From assembly GCA_964023275.1 (NCBI GenBank), contig OZ029918.1:19138361-19202360 (forward strand): a DNA stretch of 64,000 bases, given 5' to 3'. Positions 32,400 through 42,934 of this stretch are shown here, in pieces. Position 1 is the first letter of the stretch. Every line of letters starts with the position of its first letter. The stretch is from Norana najaformis. Lineage: Eukaryota > Annelida > Clitellata > Crassiclitellata > Hormogastridae. The translations under genes were made by a program, and so were the position numbers. The notes under the pieces were generated by a model. That model saw only the letters and a program-made list of their open reading frames with translations. It was not told the DNA's origin and did not search any database.

Positions 32400-33600
32400 T
32401 GTCTTTAAATTGTCACAAAATTCTAAAAAAACTTAACTCTTGTGGAAAGTCTCAAAAACTTTCAGCGCCATTATTTGCCAAATGCAAATGTCCCAGTAAT
32501 AATATTCAGAATTTGTCAAATCAGCCCAATTCTCTGCGCCAATCCTTCACAGCTTTTACATTGGATCCAGTTTTCATTGTTGTCATGACCACAGATAACA
32601 CAGTTGTATTTCTCCAATTAAACTGAAGTCAACCCTTGCCTCCCTTGTTTGGCCTTAGACGCGTGCTTCTTCTCTGTAGTTTCGTTTTTGTTCTTTGACC
32701 TGGGGCTATAGCTTTTCCTTTCGCAACCAGGTATCAATCTGACTGAGTTCTTTGTGCATTTCCTGTTTTTTGAACTGCACTTGTGGTTTTCCTCATAATT
32801 CATCGTCTGTTTAAGTTGCCTTAGAGTTTTCTTTTATATTTTGGATTCTGTAAGAGCTCTCTTGTATGGTGATGCTGTCAGCACAGTTGCACCTAAACTT
32901 GGTCTTTTCCTGGTTTTTACCTTGTCATCATAAACTTTTTTGGGTAATGGGCTGATGTCACAAACACATATTCCATTTTCAGTTACAAATTTTTCAAGAA
33001 GGTCACACATTTATATACTTTAGTTCTGTTGAACCCGGCGGCTCTTTTCAGAAAGGTTGGTTCTGCAGTACGCAGAGTTATACTTGGGTGGCGCTTTAGA
33101 ATACCCATCAACCATTCTTGCCCAGCCATTCTCTTTACCGAATTAAATCGAGTTGGAATCTTATTGACTTCTGCAGTTTGGAATGCTAGTTTCCTTTATG
33201 AAGTAGTATTCATCCCATAAAATCGCTCTTCCATTGAAAGAATATGCTGTTCAAGTTCTTCTTTAGCATACACTAGTAAATTGCACGACCTCCCAAAACA
33301 TTTTTGAGATCCAACTGCCGACTTATTTTTTCCCATCAGACCTCTGTTTTAGCGTTCATTTTGGCACTCTAAACTCTCTTGCAACTTTATCTAACCCATA
33401 TCCTTTATAAGATACTCTGCGCATGTCCGCAGCCATAATGGTCGTTGGATATCTACATATTCATTTTGACGAATTATTTTGTCTAAACGTAACATCTCCT
33501 CGGTAATTTTAGCAGTTTGGTTTTCTTCTGTTGCCGAGTGGCGCGGTGGAATTATTTTTCGTTTCCAAAACGGAATTATTGCGTTTAGGATGTTTTGTTG
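32400..33600 (-). mobile_element. pogo/Tigger-like DNA transposon relic lacking the DDE core
   Basis: The - strand, high to low: psq-type helix-turn-helix remnant (SYKGYGLDKVARELRVPK, ~33,400), CENP-B-type HTH (AGQEWLMGILKRHPSITLR, then PTFLKRAAGFNRTKV, ~33,030-33,150). It jumps directly to the C-terminal region (VTENGICVCDISPLPKK, KTRKRPSLGATVLTASPYK) and a PHD-like Cys-rich tail (NCVICGHDNNENWIQCKSC). The whole DDE catalytic domain expected between HTH and tail is absent. Confidence 0.75.
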
Positions 33601-34129
33601 TTTATCATCATGACCTTCCGTGAATGGACTGGTCCACCCACCGAGGGGGGACAGGATTCAAGCTTAACAGTCTAGTCTCAGACCTACAGACCCACGCATG
33701 CCGTCAACACCGGGAAATCTCGGATCCGGTGAAGAAGGGCGAAGAGATTCTTTGGAGCGGCTTCAACTGTCAGCTACAGAATGGTCCAGTGACCTACCGA
33801 AAGACGGGCGATGAAACCTGTCGGACACATATCCGTTGGTTCGATTAATCTCCGCTCGCCGCAACGTCTTCCATCTACGAGAGACTGTTGGACGATGGGA
33901 CAACTGTGAGCCATTGGCGGCAGATCACATCGCCCATGATCAGGAGCCACCATCCTTGTTGCTACATGGTTCAGAAACTCTGAACATGCTGTCATCATTC
34001 AACTGTAGTTGGGAACTTGTTGGCTGGGTTTTGCGTGTGTGCGCGAGCTTGCCACCAGTGACTCTTCTAGTATTCTGACCAATGCTTACTTGTGGACGAA
34101 TGTTCCGTTCTTAATGACATTTAACATCG

Positions 34130-34204
34130 TTAGCACAGAGAGCGCCTCTGATGAGTTTATCTTGAAGAGGCGCTATACAAATTTCAAATTACAATTACAA
34201 TCTT
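34130..34204 (+). mobile_element. LINE 3' terminus (sense)
   Basis: GAGCGCCTCTGATGAG, a GAGGCGCTATACAAA arm and an (ATTACA)n tail match, in sense, the antisense 3' end at 25,258-25,345. The preceding ~500 bp (33,600-34,130) is GC-richer and may be the 3' UTR of the same copy, but I see no coding motif in it. Confidence 0.75.
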
Positions 34205-35305
34205 AGAGTGTCAATAGCAATTGCCATAGAACTTTCTGTCCACTTTCCGTACTTTCCTTTTGCTAATCGATCTGAACTCTTTTGGCATATTACTTGGAAA
34301 CATGTGTGCCTATATACCAAGCAAAACAATCATGTTGTAGTATGGACATTTATAAACCATGATTTTATGACAGCAACATAAGACAAATGACCATTTCCAT
34401 GGAACTTATCACTTATTATCTGTGGTACAATTTACACAATAGTTTGTGTAAAATGGACCGCAGTCCATTTTAAACACCAGCATGTGGTTCATTTTACACG
34501 AATGCGAATAGTATGCAAATATTTTAAATGGACGTATGTGACTTGACACTTGCAAGGGCCAACGCATATGAATAACAGGACTTTAAAAAGCACTTTCGTA
34601 TGTCCATCTCCATTTAGCTGCCTAGTACTGAAAAGTCAATCAATACTTCTACACAATAGCTTGGGGCATTAACTGTGTTTGCTACAGCCAAAAAAACTAT
34701 TTTTGAGGTACAAATACTTTGAATTTAACCTGTCAATCTTAAAGACCGCCAACTCAAACAGCCATGGCCGGATTATTTTTTGATAATGGTCTAGTCTGTC
34801 AGCCGATGTCAGACAAGTTCAGTGGTCTATAACCGTGGGAGGCCAACGACTTCTCGGCCGCTGACGAGGGTCTGTGTTTAGCCGTCAGCTAGAAGCGTTC
34901 AATAGTGTATTCGTTGTGTAAATCGACTCCACCCCTACAGAAAGTGCACAAATTCCATTGATTTAGGGCTGTAATTTGCCTAATTAATATTCACAATAGA
35001 GTAACCGAGAAACAAGGCCTTATTTATGACACATAACCGTCGAAATCGTAAGGATGCATAGCAGTGTTTACCTTATGAAATGCCTCATTCAAAGTTCATT
35101 TTTATGTCTAAAAGTTCTAAAAGTTGTTCAAAACTGCAAATTTTACTGTATTTAAACGGATTAACATTTTTTCTGACCGCACACCAAAAGAAATCATCTT
35201 ATGAAACCTATTAGTATTTGAACAAATGCTTTAAAACAATCCAGTATTTTCGTGCTTTTTTCCTTATCGACTCCAGAGCCATCCCGGTGAAATCCGGTAA
35301 CAGAC
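34205..35305. other. Intronic sequence, nothing recognised
   Basis: No supported gene or repeat on either strand. Confidence 0.5.
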
Positions 35306-35640
35306 TCCAGCACCTACCCACTGAAAAACAGGTTGGACTCAAACACAACACCCAAATTGCGGGATGAACAGCTGCATTGTATGACAGAGATGCCGAGATG
35401 GAGCGAATTCAAAGAGCTAAATTTATTCAGTTGCTATGAAGTTCTTAAAAGAAGAAATCTAGTTTTGGATGGGTTTGCAAGCAATCCATTTTCTGCCATC
35501 CCAGACTGAACCTGGTAAAGACGTCAGATAACAGAGTGAGAAAGGTGGAAGAAGAGGAATTATCAAAGGAAATGTAGAGTTGAATACCATCAGCGTAAAG
35601 ATGGTGCTTCAGACCACTATGACTCAGTAAAACGTTTAAT
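35306..35640 (-). mobile_element. Outer LINE, piece 3 (RT motif and thumb)
   Basis: The - strand reads HSGLKHHLYADGIQLYISF (degenerate YADD box), LLSDVFTRFSLGWQKMD, and a segment ending NLGVVFESNLFF. It is the continuation of 39,244-39,353. Deleting 35,641-39,243 with one TTAAT joins the two in frame. Confidence 0.85.
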
Positions 35641-35960
35641 AATAATAATGATAATAATAGAACTTTTGGCAAGGCGTAGAGTCATGCCGTCACAGACTGA
35701 CCTGACATTGCCCGACTTTGACTTTGGAGTCTGCCATAATAATAATAATAGAACCCATTAACAGCTGCTAGCGTAAATTTTTGTTCCTGAATAATAATAT
35801 TAGCAATAATAATAATATTAATATTAATAATAACAACAACAAAAATAACAATAATAAAACCGAATAAAGCCCTATTTTTCTGAAGAGTGGCCTCTAAAAG
35901 CAACATAATTAATAAATATATTCATCGATTATTAAATGATAATAATAATAATAATAATTA
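35641..35960. repeat. (AAT)n-rich tract at the 3' end of the 2A-LINE
   Basis: Runs of AAT/TAA triplets in several blocks, with a short unrelated insert near 35,660-35,740. It lies between the TTAAT target duplication (35,636-35,640) and the LINE 3' UTR, so it is best read as an expanded LINE tail. Confidence 0.75.
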
Positions 35961-38900
35961 GCAGTTTCTAATGCGCTGGTGTCTAATGCACAAGGCATCA
36001 ACCGATGGTTCACCAAAGCAAGCCACTATCAGGTTAATATCCAGAGGGTCAGTCCACAAGACAGAGAGGCAGCCTATGGTGGATAAGCAGTTTGAAACGG
36101 GTAAGTTTCAAGTTGAGAACAAAATGACAGAGGCAACTGAGCAGAATGAACAGACACAGGGAGAGAGTTCCAGAATTTAAGTCCAGCAGCCGAAAAAGCT
36201 CGTTTACCAAAAACAGTTCTAGTCCAAGGTATAACCAGAGAAAGACAATCAGATGACTTTGCAGAATAATGGTAAGTCTGGGGAATAAGGACTGATTTTA
36301 AGTATTGTGGTTGGCCAGAGTTCAATGTTTTATAAACTGTAAGTCCCAATTTAAAACAATTCCTTTGCTGAATAGGAAGCCAGTGTAAAGATTTGAGTGC
36401 AGAGGTTATATGCTCATATTTAGAAGTATTTGTTATGGCTCTAGCCAAGGAGTTCTGAACTCACTGGAGTTTCTGCCTCTTTGAATTTGCGATACCAACA
36501 AGAATTGAGTTACAGTAATCAAGGTGACTGCAGACCAGTGCGTTAGCTAAGTATATTCTAGAAGACATGGGAACATGACGCCTAATTCTGCATATGTCAC
36601 AAATATACATGTATGATGACTTACAAATACCATTTACATAGTTTGTGAGAGACATGGTAGAATCAAAAACAACACCCAAGTCACGAGCAGCATCAGTCAA
36701 CTCAGTGATTAAGTCCCCCAGCTGTAAGGATTTAAGCCATTCAAACTTCTTAAGTTGCTATGGAGTACCCAGTAGTAGAAATTCAGTCTTCGATGGGTTA
36801 AGGAGGAGTTTATTAGTCGCCATCTAAGACTGCATCTCAAAGGCATCAGACAACAGCTGCACAGATGAGTGACAAGACAAACTGTCAAATGAAATGAAGG
36901 TTTGGGTGTCATCCGCATTGAAATGATATCCCAGTGAATGATTGTGTAGCGGTGTACCTAGAGGTGTGGTGTATAATGTAAACAAAAGAGGATCAAGTAC
37001 AGAACCCTGTGGAACACCACAAGTCAGCAAAGTACTAGACGAATGATGCCCTTTTAAATATATGGAATGAGTGCGAGGGCTGAGATAAGTAGCAAACCAA
37101 TGTAGGGCGATACCAGAAACCCCAAACCAGTGCTGGAGGTGATGCAAAAGGAGAGAATGGTCGATAGTATCAAAGGCAGCAGACAAATTAAGGAGAACAA
37201 GTGCTGTCATGTTACCCTTATCCATGGAGCACATGATGTTGTTATGAACAGCAAGCAGGGCAGATTCTGCTGAATGAAATTTGCAGTATGCACACTGAAA
37301 TGGAGAGATTAGTGGGTTGGAAGAAAGGTGAGCTTGTATACAATTCCAGACTACCTGTTCAAGAATTTTAGATACAAAATTTAAAGTTGAGATGGGTCTG
37401 TAATTAGACAGGTCACCTGGATGGAGAGAAGGTGTTTTTAGTGGAGGATGAACTATGGCATGAGCAAAAGCAGACGGGAAGGATCCCTCAAGCAACGAAA
37501 AATTGATAATTGATGTAATGGTTGAACCCAAGACATCAAAACATTCTTTTAGGAAAGAAGTAGGAATGGTGCCTAGGAGAGAACTTTTGTCAGGTGAAGA
37601 AAATATGAGTCTGCGAACCTCTGCGAGAGTTGTTGGCTGAAGGTAGTCTAAGATTGGAGGTGAAGAAGTAGGAAGAAGAAATTTATCGCATACTGAATAA
37701 CCAACAAATTTCTACCTTATACCAGAAATCTTATCAGCAAAAAAGGCCAGAAATTTACTGGCTAGCTTTTGGATAGCATAGAACACACCAAAGGGTAAAT
37801 TTAACTTCTCTATGTGGAGTAACTTATTCAAAGCCATCCACAAAATTTTTGGAGAACTTTCAGCAATTAAATTTTTTAAATATTGAGATTTTGTGGATGA
37901 AACAGGTTTGTGCTCAAGTTTGCACTGTTGCTTAAACCTGTTGTGGTCAGAGGGAAGTCGAGAGTGGCACCACGAACGCTCTGACTTCTGCGACGCCAAG
38001 CTTCAGAAATGGCAGAGTTGAACCAAGGCTGTGGTGTGCGCTCTACTACTTTCTTGGTTCAAAAAGGAATTTGCCTGTCAAGAAGCTCAGATAAAGTAGA
38101 CTGGAACTGCATAGCCAGTTCATTAGCAGTTTGTGCAGGAGATAACCACAACAGAGATGTTAAGCTATCATGCTTCAGCTTATTCAAATCAATTTTATTC
38201 TAAGGATGGTATTTTACAGTTTTATAATTTGGGGGTGGTTTAAATGGGAAGTCAAATTTTGAGGAAATTGCAATATGATCAGATAAATAGGACTCAACAG
38301 GAGAGACAAAATGAAGCGGTTTTGAATCAGAACAAGTTATCAAAACATCCTAGGTGTGGCCTTTACTGTGTGTAGGAAAGGTAGTGAGTTGTTTCATGTC
38401 AAACTCTTCCAACATATCAAGAAATGATGAGGAACAATGACCAGCTATATCAAGACGAATATTAAGGTCACCCATAATAGCTATTTCAGAGGGGGAGGAA
38501 GTCAAATATTCAAGAAGTGACTGGAATTCATTAAGAAAATCAGTTAAACAGAGATTTGTGGGTGATAAATATTTACAAGCAATACCTGTTTGTTGCCAGA
38601 AATGAGAGTAGCTGCCAGATAACTTGGGTGTAGGAATAGGCAAAGTGAATTTATGCAGTGGCAGGTATGACTTGAAAAGAAAGGTGAGCCTTCTGCCTTA
38701 CCGCTGCACCGAGGCTCATTCAGCATAGTGAAGGTTTGGGGAGTAAGATAAGAAATGAATCCTGGTGTGTCACTAGGCTGAAGCCAGAAGCCAAGTCTCA
38801 GTAGGAGCAAGTATGTGCAAAGAATTCTCACAAAGAAAATTATGAAAGACAGCAGCTTTACTACAAATGGAACAAATGTTTAATAGACCAATATCCAAAC

Positions 38901-39243
38901 TTTGAAGTCTAACTGGTCCAGGATTAATTTCAACATCACCAGCCAAAAGAAGCAACAGAAACAAATACATAGACAACCCATGACATGTAGATGAAGATGT
39001 TTTACATAAATTTACATTTAACCCACGATGGAAAATAATGTTAGTGCAACTGCATAGTAGCAGAACGTATGACCAAATTGAACAAGCAGTACTGGGAATC
39101 AGACAGAATGAATGAGCTTGAGCCAAGTTCTGAAATAGGCCAGACCATAAGGACCCATGGTTAAAAGTGACAGACTTGTCTTTACCAGATTTGGCAAGCA
39201 GGAATAGGGTGAACAAAATACAGTACCACATAGTGGTATTAGC
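35941..39243 (-). mobile_element. Near full-length CR1-like LINE encoding a 2A-like peptide ahead of endonuclease and RT
   Basis: Inserted in the outer LINE with TTAAT duplications (35,636-35,640 and 39,244-39,248). From the 5' end on the - strand: hydrophobic leader with 2A-like motif (38,914-38,940), endonuclease domain (IGLLNICSICSKAA, APTETWLLAS, then MGDLNIRLD at ~38,470), EN-RT linker (37,712-37,999). RT: NYRPISTLNFVSKILEQVVW, LNLSAAFDTIDHSLLLHHL, CGVPQGSVLDPLLFTLYTTPL and YHFNADDTQTFISF (38,350 down to 36,824). Then C-terminus SAAGLKFWNSLPVSVHSA (36,074-36,448) and 3' UTR. Scattered frameshifts; RT 36,824-37,531 is open for 235 codons. Confidence 0.92.
38914..38940 (-). other. 2A-like ribosome-skipping motif
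   Basis: Encodes GDVEINPGP, an exact match to the D-x-E-x-N-P-G-P consensus of 2A peptides, preceded by a Leu-rich stretch (LFLLLLLA). It lies at the N-terminus of the LINE ORF, just ahead of the endonuclease domain. 2A sequences at this position are known in some APE-type LINEs of sea urchin, amphioxus and molluscs. Confidence 0.88.
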
Positions 39244-39353
39244 TTAATGGAGTGGTATACAAAGAGAAAAGTAAGGGGCCCAGAACAGAGCCTTGAGGGA
39301 CACTGCAGGTAAGTGATATCTGGTCCAACACTGCTTCACTGATGTAGACAAAA
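39244..39353 (-). mobile_element. Outer LINE, piece 2 (RT motif)
   Basis: VYISEAVLDQISLTCSVPQGS followed by VLGPLLFSLYTTPL on the - strand. It links piece 1 (51,945-52,395) and piece 3 (35,306-35,640) of one LINE split by two later insertions. Confidence 0.88.
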
Positions 39354-39535
39354 AAATGAATGAATGAAAACTTTATTGATTCCAAAAGAACAAAGAAAAG
39401 AACAAATACATATGTTGAAGTATCTAGTGTTAATTCTTGCAAAAGTACCAAAAAATTATCCTGAAATCTAGTGGAATAGCTATGAAGTTGAGAGAAATGT
39501 ACGAAATAGTTGTCAAATACACAAGGTAATAATAA

Positions 39536-42162
39536 CACTGGCCAACAGAAAAAATTTTTTTTCTTGTTGCCTTCGGTTTTAGACCTGTTCTTGGGGTAAT
39601 TTTGGGCGCTGATTCAGAAAATGTCATTGGATTGAGTGCATCAGGTCTAGTTTCTGAGATATCGTCGATTTTGTAAAGAAAACCCAGTCCACTCTTTAAA
39701 CGATGTCTTTGACAAAACTAAAATGTCATAATAAGCTTTATTTATGGCTAATTATAATTCTTGCTGATTCATATAATGCCTACATCCTTATAATGTAAAA
39801 TCAGCATATCTTGCCGCGTGCTGAGATATTGCTGATTCAACGAAATAACTATTCCGTAGCCTACAGCTTACTCAGCACTAAATTCATGGCCTCATTTAGA
39901 ATTTATTTGTGCTTATACAGCGTTTCATGGTTTCGAACTATGTAAATAGATTATGCTGAAGTCAGCATTTATAGCCTATATAAACCGCCTCCTGAAAGCT
40001 AGAGCAGCCGCAGTCGTCTTAGGGCATATTAAGAGTTGGTCGCAAGAACAATCTGTGAATGTGAACATTAAATAACTACATGTTCTTACTATTTTTTAGG
40101 TTAGTCACTTAATTCCTCAGATGCGAACATCCTTAAGGTTATGGCTACTTCCAGACGGAGCTGCATTAACCATCCAGACATATTCTGCTACATTTGTGGG
40201 GAATACACACTAAAAGCAAACAGGAAACCGATTTCTGAGTTTGTAAAAAGAGCATATGTAGGTTATTTTGGTGTCAAACTTGGAGATCAAGATAAGCAAT
40301 GGGCTCCTCATACAGTATGCAAAACTTGTATTGAACAATTGCGCCACTGGACAACTGAAAAGAGAAGCTGCCTGAAATTTGGTGTACCGATGGTTTGGAG
40401 GGAACAGATAAACCACTTCGACGACTGTTACTTTTGTATGGTTAATATCATAGGCATCAATCGAATTAATCGTCACAAGTTGTCTTACCCTGATATACCT
40501 TCAGCCAGGAGACCTGTTCCGCATTCGGATATTGTACCAGTTCCACCTTTTCGCGAACTACCTCATCTCTCAGACGATGACACTTGCATGTCCAATATCG
40601 GACAAGATGACGAAAGTGAAGAAAGTGGGGGCAGTGACAGTGATTTCCAATCAACTTCACACAGTGAACGTTTTGACCAAAAAGAGTTGAGTGATCTGAT
40701 CAGGGACTTAAATCTTTCCAAAGAGTCCTCTGAATTGCTTGCGTCCAGACTAAAGGAAAAGAATGCACTTCAGCCTGGAACGAAAATTACAATTTATAGA
40801 AACAGAGGAAAGGATTTGCTGCCATTCTTTACCGAAGACAACAGCCTAGTATTCTGTAATGACATCAGCAACTTATTGAAGAAAATTGGTCTGTCGGATT
40901 ACAGCCCAGATGAGTGGCGTCTTTTTATCGACAGTTCAAAACGTAGTCTGAAATGTGTGCTTTTAAATAACGGCAACAAATTTGGTTCTATTCCAATCGG
41001 TCTCTCCACCAGGATGAAAGAAGAGTACAATGCCATCTCTTTAGTACTGGAAAAGATAAAATACAAAGAACATCAATGGGTAATTTGTGTAGACTTGAAG
41101 ATGGTAAATTTCCTCCTTGGTCAACAAAGTGGCTACACAAAGTATCCCTGCTTTTTGTGTCTTTGGGACAGTAGAGCCAAGCATGAACATTGGACAAGAA
41201 AAGATTGGCCTTCGAGGAAAGACATGGTGGTTGGAGCTCAAAATGTAATCAAGGAATCTTTGGTGGCACGAGATAGGATCATACTGCCACCACTACATAT
41301 AAAGCTAGGCCTGATGAAACAATTTGTCAGGGCTTTGAATAAAGAAGGTTCATGCTTCGAATACATAGTACACAAGTTACCAGGAATTACAATGGAAAAA
41401 TTGAAGGCTGGAATCTTCGATGGTCCACAGATCAGGCAACTTATGAATGACCCACTTTTCATACCATCAATGAATGAAATCGAATCTTGTGCCTGGTCTT
41501 CCTTTGTTCTTGTAACTAAAAATTTTCTTGGCAACAAGAAGGCAGACAATTATGCACAACTAGTAGAGGATATGCTTCTTCATTTCAACAAGCTTGGCTG
41601 CATCATGAGCATTAAAGTCCATTATCTCCACAGTCACTTAGATCGCTTTCCAGAGAATCTTGGTGACTTCAGCGAAGAGCAAGGTGAAAGATTTCACCAA
41701 GACATCAAAACAATGGAAAATCGATATCAAGGAAGATGGGATGCACACATGATGGCAGACTATTGCTGGAATATTATGCGCGATTGTTCCGGCAGATGCC
41801 ACACTCGGAAATCGTACAAAAGGAGCTTCTTCGGTGTCGAATGACTTGAAATTTTTATAACAAACTTGTTCTGTTTGGTATCATATAAGTACAGTTTCAG
41901 GTACTACCATTTTCTTTTAAGTATTTGTATTATTATGTTTATTAAGTGTATCACATAATAAATTGAGCACTACATAATTATAGCTATAGCCTTATGTCTT
42001 ATGGGCGAGCAGAGGCAAGGACTGGTATATGGCATAATGTTCCATATATCTCGAAAACTAGACCTGCTGGGAGAAAACTGGTGCCTTTTCTGGAATCAGC
42101 AGGTCAAATATACCCAGAAACAGTTCTAACATTTGAGGCAACAAATTATGTGTTGGCCAGTG
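39536..42162 (+). mobile_element. CACTG-ended DNA transposon copy A, apparently complete
   Basis: Termini CACTGGCCAACA and its inverse TGTTGGCCAGTG; subterminal inverted stretches CAGGTCTAGTTT...GAGATAT also pair. Flanked by TAA (39,533-39,535 and 42,163-42,165). Removing the element plus one TAA rejoins the host LINE in frame (FMYCCEQRLLP...). Length 2,627 bp, one gene. CACT-type ends with a 3 bp TSD fit the CACTA/EnSpm (CMC) superfamily. Confidence 0.9.
40141..41844 (+). CDS. Transposase-like protein, RAG1/Transib/CACTA-type catalytic layout (copy A, intact)
   Basis: 567 codons, uninterrupted. N-terminus has paired cysteines C16-x2-C19, C60-x2-C63 and C96-x2-C99, a ZAD/RING-like zinc region. 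An acidic/Ser linker spans ~140-180. Core: D264 in WRLFIDSSKRSLK; D318 in WVICVDLKMV; C337-x2-C340 (CFLCLWDSR), 19 residues after D318; H494-x4-H499 (HYLHSHLDRFP); and E516 in EEQGERFHQDI. RAG1 has the same D708/C727/C730/H937/H942/E962 zinc-anchored pattern, also with a D-to-C step of 19 and an H-to-H step of 5. Transposase function is inferred from this plus the element's TIRs. The start is the first ATG after a non-coding leader; copies B and C start at the equivalent place. Confidence 0.82.
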   Translation: MATSRRSCINHPDIFCYICGEYTLKANRKPISEFVKRAYVGYFGVKLGDQDKQWAPHTVCKTCIEQLRHWTTEKRSCLKFGVPMVWREQINHFDDCYFCMVNIIGINRINRHKLSYPDIPSARRPVPHSDIVPVPPFRELPHLSDDDTCMSNIGQDDESEESGGSDSDFQSTSHSERFDQKELSDLIRDLNLSKESSELLASRLKEKNALQPGTKITIYRNRGKDLLPFFTEDNSLVFCNDISNLLKKIGLSDYSPDEWRLFIDSSKRSLKCVLLNNGNKFGSIPIGLSTRMKEEYNAISLVLEKIKYKEHQWVICVDLKMVNFLLGQQSGYTKYPCFLCLWDSRAKHEHWTRKDWPSRKDMVVGAQNVIKESLVARDRIILPPLHIKLGLMKQFVRALNKEGSCFEYIVHKLPGITMEKLKAGIFDGPQIRQLMNDPLFIPSMNEIESCAWSSFVLVTKNFLGNKKADNYAQLVEDMLLHFNKLGCIMSIKVHYLHSHLDRFPENLGDFSEEQGERFHQDIKTMENRYQGRWDAHMMADYCWNIMRDCSGRCHTRKSYKRSFFGVE

Positions 42163-42934
42163 TAATCTTTGTTCACAGCAATACATGAATTCTACGATTT
42201 GAAATTTATTTACATCATCTGTCGTTAAAATATTTTATATTGAAAATAGACTATTAGTGCCTTTTCCACAATGTTGTTTAGCAACAATTTTTATAGCACG
42301 ACGTAATATTAATAAACCCTTTAGGCGAAAGGAATAATTTGTTGCCCAGATAATATTAGAATAAGAAAGATAAGGATATATAAGAGTAGTACAAGTTTTT
42401 AACAATATGGGTTGAGATAATACATGTTTAATGCGATATAAAATACCCAAACTTTTAGCAATTTTCTTCGATATTTGGGAGATATGCATGTTCCATGTAA
42501 GATGATTATCAATAAAAACACCAAGAAAAAATTACAGGAATTAAATTGTTGGATTTGTTGATTGTCAATAAAGAAATAAAGATGTGTTGTTCTTGAGTAG
42601 GTATAATATTTTTCTATGAGAATAGAATAATATAAAATAAGTTTTGCTTAAGTTAAGAGATAATCTATTTACCTTAAACCACTCAGCTATTAATTCAAGT
42701 TCATTATTTGCACTTGTAATTAGTATATCGAAAGATTTATGAGATAAGAAGATATTGGTATCATCAGCAAATAAGATGAAGTGGAAGAGGGTAGAGGAAT
42801 TTGGGAGATCATTTATATAAATTAGAAACAACAGTGGGCCTAAAATTGATCCTTGTGATACTCCATATTGGATAGGCTTAAAGACAGACTGGGCACCATT
42901 CACTAGACAACAAATTTTTACAAAAGTCATGTTA

